The notes below the pieces were generated by a model that was given only the letters and a program-made list of their open reading frames with translations, had not been told where the DNA came from and did no database searches. From Hydrangea macrophylla (taxonomy: Eukaryota; Streptophyta; Magnoliopsida; Cornales; Hydrangeaceae): a stretch of 64,000 nt of DNA. This document shows, piece by piece, positions 1 to 12,138 of the stretch. Position 1 is the first letter of the stretch, and every line of letters starts with the position of its first letter. Position numbers and translations under genes: made by a program. The stretch spans positions 84,687,588-84,751,587 of the forward strand of contig CM066987.1 of assembly GCA_033977485.1 (NCBI GenBank), written 5' to 3'.

Positions 1-2536
1 ATCAGCTTATTGATTCGGTCGCTTAACACAAAATCTTGTCCTTTATGGACGGGCACTCGGGTTACAACCAAATATATATCGCAAAATAGGATGTCTGACG
101 ACATCCTATTGACACGTTTTCTTATCACACCCAAGTGTAGGTGATCATACAAGTAATAAAGTTCTGGAAGTCCAGGTCGAACTCACAGGGAACGGAAAAG
201 AAAGATAGGCAATAACTATTATGTCACTAAAAAGAAAATAAAAGATGATGCATTTATGTGGGGTTTTACTAAACTACTAATTTTTATATTTTTCGCAATA
301 AACTAATTGAAAGCTATTTTTTCCTAAGTAGTTTACAATAAAGATTTTAACAGTACAAAATAAATTAACTAAGATACTAGTAAGAAAAGGAGAAAAATAA
401 ATAAAAGCTAAATTTTTATGAGATAAACTTTTTGGATTTAATAATAGCGAAAGATAGAAATAATACAGATATTTAAGCAAAGTTATTAAAAAAAAGAAAT
501 ATTAATTAAGTTGGAAGAAATGATTTAAAGAAATTGGGAATATGCAAACCAACACTAGATCCCACAATTTTTGTGCATTTGAAAAGGATTTGGCATTTAA
601 GACCACAGAGTCATTCTTTACTTAAAAATAAACTTTCACTGGTTAGAGTCATATCAAGTGTGTCAGGTTTGATATGAAACAACGTCGTTTGGTTTAAAGA
701 AAAATAAAAAGGTAATTGGGCAGTAGCCAGGTTCGAACCGTGCCCCGCCGCAGACGTGGGTTATTCGGCATCCAGTCCCCACCACTTTGCCACTACACAA
801 TTGCATGTCCATTAGTGGATAGAAATATATATATAAACTCATATTTGAAATATTAATTTTGTCATATGAGTTGTTTGAGTATGCTAGGAGTTTTTTTATG
901 ACAAAAGGCATAGTTTGACAATCCATATAACTAGATTCTTATTTCAAATATGTAATCTTTTGAGCCCAATATAGCCATAGTATATAAACATGTTAAATGG
1001 TCATAAACTATAGATACATAGATATTTTTGGCCATAAATGAAAAAAAAAAAAAAAACAACAACCCATCTAGATAAATTTGCTCATTTAAGATTAGTGCAC
1101 AGAAGCTGTAGTTTCTAAGTTTTTATTGCATATCCCCAATTAAAGTTTTAGCCTACCATTTTGGAATTGAAACTGTCTTCCAAATAAAATTTAAAGATAA
1201 ATTAAATAGATGCACGCAATCACCGTCCAATTAAAATTAAAGTTGTAAAACCAAGGTAAGGGTAAAAACTAATATCATTATATTATTTTCTCCACTTAAC
1301 ATGAGTTGGGGTTGAATTTGTGGAATCTGCAAAATAACAAAGTTTAGTACAACTAGGCTAATAAAATATACATAAATAAAAATACTGAATTAATAATACA
1401 ATACTAAACCTTTGACTTTGGATTCTTGTGGGATCACAGTGGTTGAATTCCAAGAACACAAATAAGGTCAAACCAAATCCTAATCTACTTTTGGAGTGAG
1501 ATATGGGTATGATGTACTTTTGGATTTTAGTAGGTGATTGTAACAACTACGTGGCTAAGAAATCTTGCATTTACTTGCAAAATCTGTCTTCTAGTGAATG
1601 GAAATATTGCTATAAAACTGGAAATTTGGGGTTCTAAACTATTTTAGGGGACAACTATAAGTACTAACTAGACTAAAAATATTAAATCTAAATTTTACTA
1701 TGAATATTTTACTACTACAAAGTGACAAAGGTCCTACAAGAAAACAAATAATTTAAATTTAAAAAATACAGTACACAAAGTTTTGCTACATATTTTTTAA
1801 CATGAAATCATCAATTACATAAAAGTAAATTTTTATAACTACTAGAACTAGAAAAGGCAAAGAAAAACTAAAGTTTCCTATTTCTAGGGACAATATAAAG
1901 TGCTCACATGATAACCTCCCCTAAACTATTCTCTCCCTAACAGTGTGTGTTGTAGCTTGTGAGTTCTCCAGTTGTGTTCTGCTTCTCTCAATTTATAGAT
2001 GAATTTCTGTGACGATTCCTTCACTGCGTTCATCACTTCGCGCGTTTTTTTTCTTCGTCTGACAGTTTGATCTATGATTTCAAACTGTTTGTCAGATGCT
2101 TCTTTGACAAAACCCTGCAGATACACACATACATATACTTAGAGCAAGAGAGAGAAGAAGAAAAAAGGAAAAAGACAAAAAATAAAAATAATACATATAT
2201 GGTTGTCAGATGTGTTTTGACAACTTTTACTTTTTTTTTTGTTCTTTAGTTGAGTAATAGTTAGGATGTTGTAAGTTTTTGAGCATATGGAATATACTAT
2301 GGTGTGGTAGCTACTTCTTTCATTCCCTTTATTTCACTTCATTTTTACCTAAACATATAAAATATGTAAAAACACATTTTTACACGCATTTGAGTGACAT
2401 CACAATTAAATTACATTAATTCAAATATACATGTAAAACTAGGAATTTTGGGGATTAAATGAGCACTATGTCTATTATATTCGCACATGAATGTGCAATA
2501 TTCAATGTTTGTCAATGTCCCAAAGACAACTTTTTG
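1..2536 (-). mobile_element. AT-rich left flank, probable LTR of an unidentified retroelement
   Basis: No coding region is convincing here. Around 130-205 the sequence (a short motif on a region ending 'gaactcacagggaac') has the look of the 3' end of a plant gypsy LTR read on the minus strand, and a TATA-like 'tataaatt' lies on the minus strand near 1998. The interval stops abruptly at about 2537, where Tat reverse transcriptase sequence begins. A minus-oriented LTR of about 2.4 kb inserted in, or recombined with, the Tat element would explain this. No target-site duplication or second LTR is visible, so the call is tentative. Confidence 0.3.
719..803 (-). repeat. tRNA-like sequence, possible SINE head or tRNA pseudogene
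   Basis: Read on the minus strand, this stretch has an A-box-like 'tagtggcaaagtggt' and, about 45 bases later, a B-box-like 'ggttcgaacctgg', the two internal RNA polymerase III promoter elements of a tRNA. The stems do not form a good cloverleaf and the anticodon arm cannot be assigned, so it is not a functional tRNA gene. It is much more GC-rich than its surroundings. It could be a tRNA-derived SINE head; no SINE tail or target duplication was identified. Confidence 0.27.
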
Positions 2537-3440
2537 GTGGGGGGCAATCGGAACCTTTGAATGGGTTGTGATGTCATTCGAGCTAAAAAACGCAGGAGCC
2601 ACCTATCAACGGGCATCAATTCTATCTTTCATGATATGATTGGATGTTTCATGGAGGTATACATCGATGACATGGTGGTTAAGTCCAGGAGTGACGCCAA
2701 TCACTTAAGAGACCTTGAAAAAGCATTCGAAAGAATGCGGATTCATAAGCTAAAGATGAATTCACTCAAATGTGCATTCTCCTTTTCAGTAGGAAACTTC
2801 TTGGGTTTCCTAGTGCACCAGAGAGGTATAGAGATAGACAAGAACAAAGCTCGGGCTATCCAAGCGGCAAAAGCCCCAGCCAACAAGAAAGAGTTGTAAA
2901 GGCTGCTCGGGCAGATCAATTTCCTTAGGAGGTTTATCTCTAACTGTGCAGGGAAGACTCAGGTATGGGCCCCATTGCTAAAGATCAAGACCGACGAAGA
3001 GAGGAATAAAATAGTACTTGTCTACCCCTCCGGTGTTAATGCCACCCAAGAAAGGTAGGTGTCTTAAATTGTATATATCGACCTCACATTGCTCCATAGG
3101 AAGTATGTTAGCTCAGGATAATGAGCAAGGTAGTGAGCAGGCCCTTTATTACTTGAGTAGAATCTTAACTCCAATCGAGCAGCGTTATGCGCTGATTGAG
3201 AAGTTGTGCTTGGCATTATACTTTTCATCACAAAAATTAAGAACATATATGCTGCCTGTTTCTACTTATATTATATGTCAGACTGATGTGATTAAGTACA
3301 TGTTATCAAGACCTATTATGCATGGCTGAATTGGAAAATGGACCTTTGCCCTGATAGAGTTTGCCATTCAATACCGATCACAGCAATCGGTCAAAGGCCA
3401 GGCCATAGTCAATTTTATGGCTGACCATCCAGATCCTACT
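2537..3440 (+). pseudogene. Tat element pol: reverse transcriptase (partial) and RNase H, broken
   Basis: The fragment begins within RT, just before the conserved FGLKNAGATYQR region, here read as 'ELKNAGATYQR' with a frameshift soon after. The catalytic box is intact as VYIDDMVV near 2659-2680, and 'FLGFLVHQRGIE' follows, as in gypsy RTs. A first RNase H domain covers about 3018-3420 ('LYYLSRILTPIEQRYALIEK'). In-frame stops occur near 2898 (probably CAA to TAA) and 3328 (probably CGA to TGA), with further frameshifts around 3000 and 3470. The protein would copy the element RNA and degrade the template strand. No product is possible from this copy. Confidence 0.85.
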
Positions 3441-3479
3441 AATATGGGAGATTCGTCACTAGTACCTAAAATACTAAAA

Positions 3480-3916
3480 AGTCCTTAGTTCCATGGACAC
3501 TAATCTTTGATGGGTCTAAGAATGTAGAAGGTGCTGGGGCAGGGGTGGTCATTGTATCACCCAAATATAAAAAGACAAAGATGTCATTGTGGCTCGATTT
3601 CAAATATACTAATAATCAGGTCGAATACGAAGCACTTATCATCTGACTAGAGATACTCCTTGAGATGGGGGCATCATCCATACACATAAAAGAAGACTCT
3701 AGGTTGGTTATCGGACAAATATCTGGTGAGTTTGAAATAAAAAGCTGGAAACTCTGCCCGTTTCACTATGTGACCATTCAGCTTATGGATTCTTTCGATG
3801 ACATAAGTGTAAGTTATGTTCCAAGATCAACAAATGCTGAGGCCGATAAATTAGTGAAAGCAGGTTCGGCCTCATCTTCCATAAAGGGTGTGGAGAATCA
3901 AGCACCGTCGGTATAA
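3480..3916 (+). pseudogene. Tat element pol: second (archaeal-type) RNase H domain, broken
   Basis: Downstream of the first RNase H lies a second, ribonuclease-H-fold segment with 'LIFDGSKNVEGAGAGVV', 'NNQVEYEALII', 'KEDSRLVIGQISGEFEIK' and 'STNAEADKL'. These correspond to the D, E, D and D-containing blocks of the additional RNase H found in Tat-lineage gypsy elements. A TGA near 3644 (usually glycine at this position) breaks the frame. This domain is the main reason for assigning the element to Tat and not to chromoviruses or Athila. Confidence 0.8.
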
Positions 3917-4020
3917 GTCTGATTGCTACCATCAGTGGCGACAGAGGCTGGTATACCACAACCAATTCGGTCTTGATGGATGACGATGATTGGAGAATCC
4001 CTATCATTGAATAATTAAAA

Positions 4021-5320
4021 CACCCGAATGTTAGGGTAGACCAAAAGGTGAGACTGTTTGTAGTCCAATTTGTGGTGCTCGATGGAGAATTGTTTAAGAA
4101 ACAAATCGATGACGATTTTATTCTCAAATGTTTGGGAAAGAAGCAAGCTATGCAGGTCATGGTTGAAGTTAATGATGGGATCTGTGGAGCACATCAAGCT
4201 GGTACCAAGATGAAGTGGCTTTTTAGGAGATATAACTATTATTGGCCTGATATGTTAAAGGACTGTATCAGTTATGCTAAAAGGTGTTAAGCCTGCCAGA
4301 AGCATGGCCCGATTCAACGGGTGCCAGCCAGGGAGCTTCAGCCCATTATAAAACCATGGTCGTTCAGGGGATGGGCCATAGATTTAATTGGCAAAGTACT
4401 TCCACCATCATCGGGCCAGCACTATTTCATTATAGTGGCCACAGACTACTTTACGAAGTGGGCCAAAGCCATACCCTATAGGGTGATGATGCAGGCCACT
4501 GTGATTAAGTTCATTGAAGAGCAAATAATACACCGATTCGGCCTACCAGAAATAGTTATGCCCGATCAGGGGTCTGTGTTTACGGGAACAGAAACCACAG
4601 CCTTCGTAGAAAGTAGAGGAATTACCATTCTCAATTCCACCCCATATTATGGTCAGGCCAACAGGCAGGTCAAGTCAACTAATAAGATCCTCAAGGGGAT
4701 TATTGAGAAAATGATAAAAGAAAACCCAAGGGAGTGGGACAAGCTTCTGTCTGAGGCACTTTGAGCCTATCAGACTTCTAAAAGGTCTAGTACTGGAGTT
4801 ACACCGTTTATGCTGGCATATGGGCATGATGTCATGCTACCTATGGAAGTCATAATCCGATCAGCTAGGAGGGCCCTGCAAAATTAGTTTAACCCCACTG
4901 AATACACTGAGGTCATGATGGCTGAGTTGGAAGAACTCGATGAAATGAGGTTAACGGCCTTAGATTCATTAAAGGTGCAGAAACTACAGGCTGCCCAAGC
5001 AAACAACAGGAGGGTGAAAGAGAAGTCCTTCTGCACAGAGGACTTGGTTTGCAATGTTGTCTTACCGATTGGGGATAAACACAATAATTATGGCAAGTGG
5101 TCAGCCAACTGGGAAGGTCCTTTCATCGTCCACCAAGTTAAGAAGGGTGGAGCATATAGGCCGCGCGATTTGGATGGAAAAGTTCATAAAAGGTAAATAA
5201 ATGGTCAGTACTTAAAATCATATTATCCTACCTTATGGGAAACCATTGATCTAGAGTACAGACCAAATCCTGGGTTAGAAAATGAACTACTCATCAATTA
5301 TGAGCCTGCGCCTGAATGAT
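4021..5320 (+). pseudogene. Tat element pol: integrase, broken and with catalytic Glu replaced by Lys
   Basis: An HHCC zinc-binding region (about 4185-4310, 'GAHQAGTKM' through 'KRC-ACQKHG') precedes the DDE core: 'WAIDLIGK' (about 4370), 'MPDQGSVF' (about 4558) and 'RQVKSTNK' (about 4663). In the last block the codon at 4672-4674 is AAG, where this family has a glutamate, so the third catalytic residue is lost. Stops at about 4288 (CAA to TAA), 4762 (TGG to TGA) and 4886 (CAG to TAG) split the frame. The C-terminal 'KWSANWEGPFIVHQVKKGGAY' style region (5095-5160) is the usual SH3-like end. Pol ends near 5320, about 90 bases from the end of the opposing gene. Confidence 0.85.
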
Positions 5321-5413
5321 CAAAAGCAGCATTGTATTCAAAAGGGCTGAGCACAGCTTACTTACAAAATGAATCAAAAAAAATATACAAGCACAAAGGT
5401 TAGAAATCGGCCT

Positions 5414-5540
5414 CTAGGCCGATTCAAAGTTCCTAAGCTTCGTTCGCAAGTCCTCCCAAATCCTTTTTACTCTAGCCCGGTCTTGTTTAGCTTTGTTTAG
5501 CCTTTGGGACCAAACATGGGCAGTTGGAATATTAGCCTAC
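5414..5540 (-). pseudogene. C-terminal end of the antisense PMD gene (piece 5 of 5)
   Basis: Read on -, the frame runs through 'QRLNKAKQDRARVKRIW' and 'EDLRTKLRNFESA' to a TAG at 5414-5416. It is strongly charged and fits the end of a coiled coil. The piece is cut from its upstream part by the Ogre-like element at 5541. Using the right-hand copy of the duplicated target (14959-14963), the frame joins as 'DQLQANIP'; the left copy has CTGTAG there, a C to T change that makes a stop. Its stop codon lies about 90 bases from the end of pol, so the two genes converge. Confidence 0.6.
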
Positions 5541-8500
5541 TGTGGACACACAGAAACGCTCATCCACTCTTTTTAGTTTTGGTTTTGAGATTGTTTTTAA
5601 AAAAGGGAAAGGAAAAGGACTGTTGAAAATAGATACAGAGTCGCCACTTGGTCTTTAAGGAACCAAGAAACCTAATTTTGACTCACCCAAATGAATAAAG
5701 GTTACCGGCCCTTTATGACCAAAAAGCTTGGCTCGGGGTTTTAGTACGAGAGAGGAAGGAGCCTTTGTCATGACTAAAACACCCTCAACTCGCCCTGTCT
5801 TTCGACATACCTCAATTAGCATCCAAATAATCATATTATACTATATTTGGTTTGACAAATAATACTATGATAATATATTATATCACACAAGAATTTTGAA
5901 ATGGAAGATCGAAAGATAAGATATCATTCATAAGATCTTAGCCAAATATCATGCAATGCAAAAGTGAAAGATCACACGAATAAACCTAGAAAAATTGTCT
6001 AATCATATATCAAGTAATCAAGTTTTCCTAATCTAAGGGGACATAAATTGTTCTTGAAACAAATAAATCAAAGAAAACAAGGATGCTTAGCAAGCTAGAA
6101 TGATGCATGTAAATCTTTGAGAAAAGAAGATCTCTCAATCCCCGGGATGGATGAGAAATGAGGATTAGATCGAGGGGAAGCATGAACATGTGATCATGAT
6201 CATTCCTTATAATCTTCTTAGATTAAGAGTTACAAAAACCCCAAATCTTGCATGAATGCAATGTATGATCCTAGAATGTGCAAAGGTTGTAGTGTGTTTG
6301 TGTACATGGGTTCCTAGAATGACTTAGAAGTCTAGAATGTGTATGAATGAATGGAAGAAATCATCATGGGATATTTACAAATGTATTATGAATTACTTCC
6401 TAATACATGAGCTAATTTGGAATACATGTAAGCATCAAATCAAAGGATGGAAGTAAAGTATGCTTGTTGTGAATAGTGGACAGAACAGTAACATGATTTT
6501 TGGAAATTGAAAAGAGGGGTTAGGAATGTTTTCAATGCACCATTTTTTATGTACATCTTCCTTATTGTGTCTAGAACAGAACCCAAAAAGCCAATCTTTA
6601 ATAACTATCACAGACTGAGAGAAATCATATAAACAATAGAGGTTATTCAGAAACAGAGTCCGTACTGTCGACTAAAATGTTATAAAATCTTAGAAAATGT
6701 AAAATATCTAGAGTCCCATATTATACAGAATGTTCCTTAAGACATTGAAGTTTAAGGGAAAAATAAGTTAGAACCACTCTTTTTGGAAAAGTTTTCTGTA
6801 AAACAAGTTGAAAGTCAACCTAGTTACTATGACAGTAGAGGCAGAATGTTTGGAAGGAATCCCCTTTTAAGTGCTTCCAAGTCAAGCCAAAATTCAAGGG
6901 TATTATATAATGAGTTAGAAAGAATTTCCAAGTGGTCTTGCATTCATATATTGAGTATTGAACTCAAAATAATTCTTTGAAGTTAAATGACTCACTGTTT
7001 TGAAGATTTTGAGAAAACAAGGTTTATTTCTTGAAATCAAAATGAGGGGTTTAAGAGGGGGTTTTGAAATGGGGGTTTTGAAAGTATATTTTCAACATCA
7101 AATAGAGATTATGACCTCTTGGAATATCAACATCAAACTCATCATCAAGAACCCCCAATATTATTGGAGAGATTCATTTTTATTTTGAACATAACTTCAA
7201 GGATACCTTGGAGGTATTGAAGTTATAATCATCATCTATTAAACATGTTTTTGAGGTCAAGAGCTACTATCCATAAGGATTCACTCACCTCAAACTTCAT
7301 GTCATCATTTAGATGATGAAGAGCAAGTAAGTAAATAAAGAGAAAAAATAAAATAAAGAAATGAGATTAAGAAGAGATGAACATAATATGAATAAGCAAT
7401 TAAATAACAACCAATAGATGATAATCAATGTGATTTTGAACTTGTAGCTTGGTGTTTCACTCACAGATATTGACATTTGGACATGGAAGTAGCTCCCTAA
7501 CTCATGAATACTTAGAGAAATGGTGGTTGGGTGTATTGATGATGAAGTATATAGAAGGATGATGGAAGAACTTGAGTTTAGAACTCACTTTTTATAGAAA
7601 ATCAATGAGAGAAGCTCCCTTTCTCTCTTCTAAACCTATTTCTATCTCTCTTTCTCTCTAAAACTTTCTCAAATTTTGCAGTTGCCCCCCCCCCCCCCCC
7701 CCAAATGAAGAGTAATGGGGGGTTTATATAGGCTAATTTGGGGAGTTTGTGGGATTTAGAAAGTGTTCCCATTGGTCCCAAACATCTGTGAACATAAAAC
7801 TACATTATTTTGGTTTTTAATTAGGCACTGCTCCTTAGATGCCTAGAAAATTGTAATTAGACCCCCAGAGGTTCCGGTATTCGCAAAAATGCCCTATTTC
7901 GTTCAAAATTCACAAAAAATGCGTACGAACTCCAAACTGAGCTTGTGATATACAGTTGGAAAGGCATCGAAGTCTACTTTCTATATAAAATATTTCGGAG
8001 TCAGGTCACTTTGAAAAGTTTTACGGTATTCGCGATAAAAGCCAATTTGCTCGCCTTTTTCACCTTCGAAAATTCATAATAAATCCGTTTTAAATCCAAA
8101 AATTATATGCGATAAACCGTTGGAAAGCTATTGAACTCTAGTATCCATGAAAAATGTTTGAAAATTGTTACGGTGCTCCGGTTTTAAAGTCAACTTTTAG
8201 TCAAACTGGTTAAACATGGGATTTCCGGGAAGTTCTGGAAACCTCTAGGAGCTCCCAAGAGCTGACATTTTCGTTCAATTTTCTTTTAAAACTCATTTTA
8301 ATGCTATCCACATGATCCAAAATGATCTTGGAATTTTTTGGCAAATTCGGATGATTTCGGTCAAACCCTGGTCAAACCGGTCAAACGGGTCAACAGGAAC
8401 TTTCCGGGAACTTCCGGGACTTTCGGGGGTCTCTGGGAGCTGAGGATTTCATATAATTTTACTTAAAAACTTATTTTCTTACTTTTCTTATGACATAGTA

Positions 8501-8674
8501 TGTTTCCAGAACTTCTGGTCAGAGTTTTCGGGCTTTCAAGGGCATTTTGGTCATTCTGAGCATTTTGAGAAATAGAACTAACTTCCAGGAGTCCTTTTGA
8601 GTCTTTTTGATCATTGTGAACCACCAAGCTATGGGTCTCCTAAATCTGATAGCCGACAAAATGGGGTGCCTACA
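5541..8674 (-). repeat. 3' LTR of the Ogre-like element (3.1 kb)
   Basis: Begins TGTGGACACA and ends GGTGCCTACA on +, i.e. TG...CA with matching inverted ends. The minus-strand TATA box is in 'ggtttatatagg' (about 7722-7733). The last 0.8 kb (7860-8674) is matched by the partial right LTR at 14134-14958. A run of about 18 C residues sits at 7685-7702, just downstream of the TATA box in transcript orientation. Long LTRs of this size are usual for the Ogre group. Confidence 0.8.
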
Positions 8675-8692
8675 ATTTGCCCCTCTTTGGCA
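8675..8692 (-). other. Polypurine tract of the Ogre-like element
   Basis: On the minus strand the bases immediately before the LTR read 'aaagaggggcaaat', a purine run that would prime plus-strand DNA synthesis. Its position directly beside TGTAGGCACC fixes 8674 as the LTR edge and shows that this is the 3' LTR. Confidence 0.7.
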
Positions 8693-9429
8693 TGAACTTG
8701 CGAGGCAACGCATGTCGCAAGCGAGTGCCAAAGCTTTGAAGAGACAGGTCTTTTGGAGGCTATAGATTTAGGATAAAAAGCGTTGCAAAAATGCAATGAT
8801 GAAAACAAGAACACTGAGGCTGGTACTGGTCGTGCTCTTCATGAGTTGCCTATGTATCCCAAGGGAATCAGACCAAGATGTAGTTCGGGGCATAAAGGAA
8901 TAAATCACACATGCACAAATAAGATAGGCAGATGCTATGCTATGCTATGGGGATGATATGAAATGCATGGATGTGATATAAATTGTGTCATGAGTCCTAT
9001 CATGCCTAATGTTCTAATCCTAGTATAAGTTAGTGTTGTGGGGTGTGTAACACTCCGATTGGACTTATGTCGTGCTAGTGTTTCTGACTGTGATACAGTT
9101 ATTAAACCGAATAGGGACACTAAGGTTTGAAGACTCTGGGTCTTGGAGCAAACTTCTGAATTTTGGAAAGTGTGCTCTGCAAGCGAATGTAATCGGATGT
9201 GGGATCCCAGAGGACGTTAATCAAAGATGAAGTTTGACAGATAACCGATGGACATGGAAGCCCTGGACACAGAAACCCTAAGAATTCAAGTGATGGGCAT
9301 GAAAACCAGAGATGTCAAGCGACGGACACGGAAGCGCCATTAATGGACATGAAAGCCCAAGATTTTGAATGAGAACGATTAACACAACATATTTTGAATG
9401 ATGGTAAACTAATGATGATTAATGAACTG

Positions 9430-10340
9430 ACGATTCATGAATCGAGATGACGAGTAGACAGGGAACTAATGTGACTGTCATAGGTTGGACCAACGGTTGG
9501 ACTAACCGTGATCAGAAGAACTGACCATGCACTAATTAAGGTGACGAGTCAACAGTGAACTACTGTGACTCTCATGGATTAGATCAACAGTTGGACTAAC
9601 CTTGATCAGAAGGACTGATGATGTATGAATCGAGATGACGAGTCGACAGTGAACTACTATGACTGTCATGGATTGGACTGCCGATGTATGAATCAAGATG
9701 ATGAGTCGATAGTGAACTACTGTGATTGTCATGGATTGAACTAACAATGTACGAATCGAGATGACGAGTCGACAATGAACTACTGTGACTATCATGGATT
9801 GAACTGACGATGTACGAATCAAGATGACAAGTCGACAGTGAAATACTGTGTCTGTCATGGATTGAACTGACGATGTACAAATCGAGATGACGAGTTGATA
9901 GTGAACTACTATGACTGTCATGGATTGAACTGACGATGTACGAATCGAGATGACAAGTCGACAGTGAACTACTGTGACTATCATGGATTGAACTGACGAT
10001 GTACGAATCAAGATGACGAGTCGATAGTGAACTACTTTGACTATCATGGATTAAACTGACGATGTACGAATCGAGATGACGAGTCGACAATTAACTACTA
10101 TGACTGTCATGAATTGAACAGATGATGTACGAATCAAGATGGCAAGTCGACAGTGAACTACTGTGACTGTCATGGATTGAACTGATGATGTACGAATCGA
10201 GATGACGAGTCGATAGTGAACTACTATGACTGTCATGGATTGGACTGATGATGTATGAATCAAGATGACGAGTCGACAGTGAACTACTGTGACTGTCATG
10301 GATTGGACTGCCGGTTGGACTAACTGTGATCAAAAGAATT
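9430..10340. repeat. Minisatellite, about 12 copies of a 63-bp unit
   Basis: From about 9540 to 10310 a 63-bp unit containing 'tgacgagtcgacagtgaact' and 'gtcatggattgaactgacga' repeats about twelve times with scattered base changes; longer, more diverged units precede it from about 9430. Because 63 is a multiple of three, open frames run through the array on the minus strand in more than one frame with a 21-residue period. Overlapping open frames in different phases argue that they are by-products of the repeat, not proteins. Arrays in the 3' untranslated part are a known trait of Tat/Ogre elements. Confidence 0.85.
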
Positions 10341-11169
10341 GACGAATTGATATGGCTACTGGGGATTAAATTGAATCTGCTAGGGATGGACAACTCTTTC
10401 TTCTGAGGAAAGGATGTAGTCTTGACTGAGATACACCATATTTATTCAGGACACTCTTCTAGAGATGAACTAGCTCTGTTGGGAATGAGAAGATTCAGCT
10501 GGGGAAAGAATGGTTGCATTGTGAATAGAGTAATTCAGCTGGGGATGAAGAACATTTGTGACACAATTTTGGCTTGGTTACTGAAGAGCTGGTAGAAGAT
10601 AGCCAGTGTATCTTATGAACTGATTTATGAAGACAAGTGACTGTGATTGGGGGTATCACCAATGCTCGAGTTTCTTGGGACTCATATCATGTTGCAGCCA
10701 TGACAAGTGCAATAATGGTGTTCGGAACTTCTGCTTGTATCCTCAGGTTTTACAATTTGGGAATCACTTTAAACCCACACATTTGAGACCATTAAGATAA
10801 ATGGACTTCACAGGAACAATGTTGACGAGGAAAGTTGGATTGGGTTGTATGAACATTGAACTCTGATATAGTTTTGATCAGATTATTACTGACTCAACCA
10901 AATAAGGATTGACTTGATAGAAGTAATGACACAAAGTGCCCAAATTAGCATAATTCAATGTGCCTTTGTCATAAGCGATGTACCGCTCATCTTTTATGTT
11001 CACTCCTCATCTTAATATGATAGCACTTTGCTGATAAATTTGGTTTTTAAAAATTCTTCCCTGTTGATCTAATCCATTCTCTACTTCTCCCAAGAAGTGC
11101 TTGGAATTAGTGCCTTAGCTTTTAGAATAAAAGATACTCTATTTCAAAAAAATTTCAAAACAAGTTGGT

Positions 11170-11440
11170 GACTTAAAAACTTGCCCTTGGTATGAAGGGA
11201 TCGTGTTAGGCAAACGGAGTTTGCCCCTAGTTTGAGGTATAGGAAATGGAATTCATAGGCAAACGAGGTGGGTGACCGAACTTTGCCCCTAGTTTGAATA
11301 ATGGTTTATTGGAGGCTTTGGACAAACAAGGTAGGTGACCAAAGTTTGCCTCTTGTATAAAGGGTTGATAGTAAAATTTAGGCAACGAGGTGGGTAGCCG
11401 AAGTTTTCCCTTAGTGTGGAAGGTGATTTTTGGCTTGAGG
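11170..11440. repeat. Degenerate tandem repeat, about four copies of a 60-70-bp unit
   Basis: Four imperfect units share 'aggcaaacgaggtgggtgacc', shortened variants of it, and 'tttgcccctagtttg'. Spacing varies from about 60 to 75 bp. It lies in the non-coding interior of the Ogre-like element and has no coding potential. Confidence 0.65.
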
Positions 11441-11639
11441 CAAGGACCGCGACTTTAATCTCTCAGATGCTCATAACTTTTGCCTAGGCACCAGTGAGGT
11501 GACCTAGCGAGCTCTTTTCTCTCTTTTGTTATTGCTCACTTTGGATTTAGCCCTAACTTTTGCCTAGGCGTCTTTTCGGATTTTTGACCCAGCGAGCCAT
11601 CCTTCTTTTCTTTTTAAAAGTCTGCCTACGTACCCCCGA

Positions 11640-11995
11640 GCGGGGATTAATTCCAATGAAGTTCGGGCCAGGACCTTGAAAGAAGAGGGGTCAATATTGA
11701 TGGTGTCGACCGAACCGATGCAGTTGCCTACTTATCCCCGAGTGGGAATCAAGTCGAGCGTAGTTCAAGGCAAAGTTTGAAGAAAATTGGGTTATTTTTA
11801 GGTAGGTGGGATGATCGAACTGATGCAGTTGCCTACGTATCCCTGAGCGGGAATCAGGTCGAGCGTAGTTCAAGGCAAGGCTTGAAGAAAGTTGGGTTAT
11901 TTTAAGGTAGGTGGGATGACCGAACGGTTGCAGTTGCCTACATATCCCCGAGCGGGAATCAGGTCGAGCGTAGTTCAAGGCAAGGCTTAAAAGAA
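11640..11995. repeat. Tandem repeat, three copies of a unit of about 118 bp
   Basis: Units share 'gcagttgcctacgtatcc', 'gagcgggaatcaggtcgagc' and 'gtagttcaaggcaaggctt', followed by 'gggttattttaggtaggtgg'. Copies start near 11718, 11825 and 11930, with a diverged partial unit at 11620. A single diverged copy also lies at about 8840, so the array arose from sequence already present in the element. Confidence 0.75.
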
Positions 11996-12085
11996 ATTGG
12001 TTGAGGGTTTTTCAAACCAATCGTCAAAGAAGTTAAACTTAGCTCACTTGTGGTAGCCTTGAATAAAAGGATTCAGTTTCGATCT

Positions 12086-12138
12086 CCCTTTCTTTTCTTT
12101 TCTTTTCTTTTCTTTTCTTTTCTTTTCTTTTCTTTTTG
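12086..12138. repeat. (TTTTC)n microsatellite
   Basis: About ten uninterrupted copies of the pentanucleotide ttttc lie in the non-coding interior of the Ogre-like element. It is a simple repeat with no further content. Confidence 0.95.

Noticed and set aside
719..803. Functional tRNA gene on the minus strand
   Set aside because: Box A and B are present but stems do not pair and no anticodon loop can be assigned.
2520..2545. 'ttttggtggggggcaat' at the left edge of the Tat fragment resembles the polypurine tract at 46345
   Set aside because: The G-rich part can be read as RT coding sequence before 'GTFEWVV', and no LTR start follows on +; the likeness is probably chance, though a recombination at the tract cannot be excluded.
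9430..10400. Long minus-strand open frames with 21-residue repeats, resembling a repetitive secreted protein
   Set aside because: Two overlapping frames are open at once because the DNA unit is 63 bp; there is no promoter or start context and the array lies in the non-coding interior of a retroelement.
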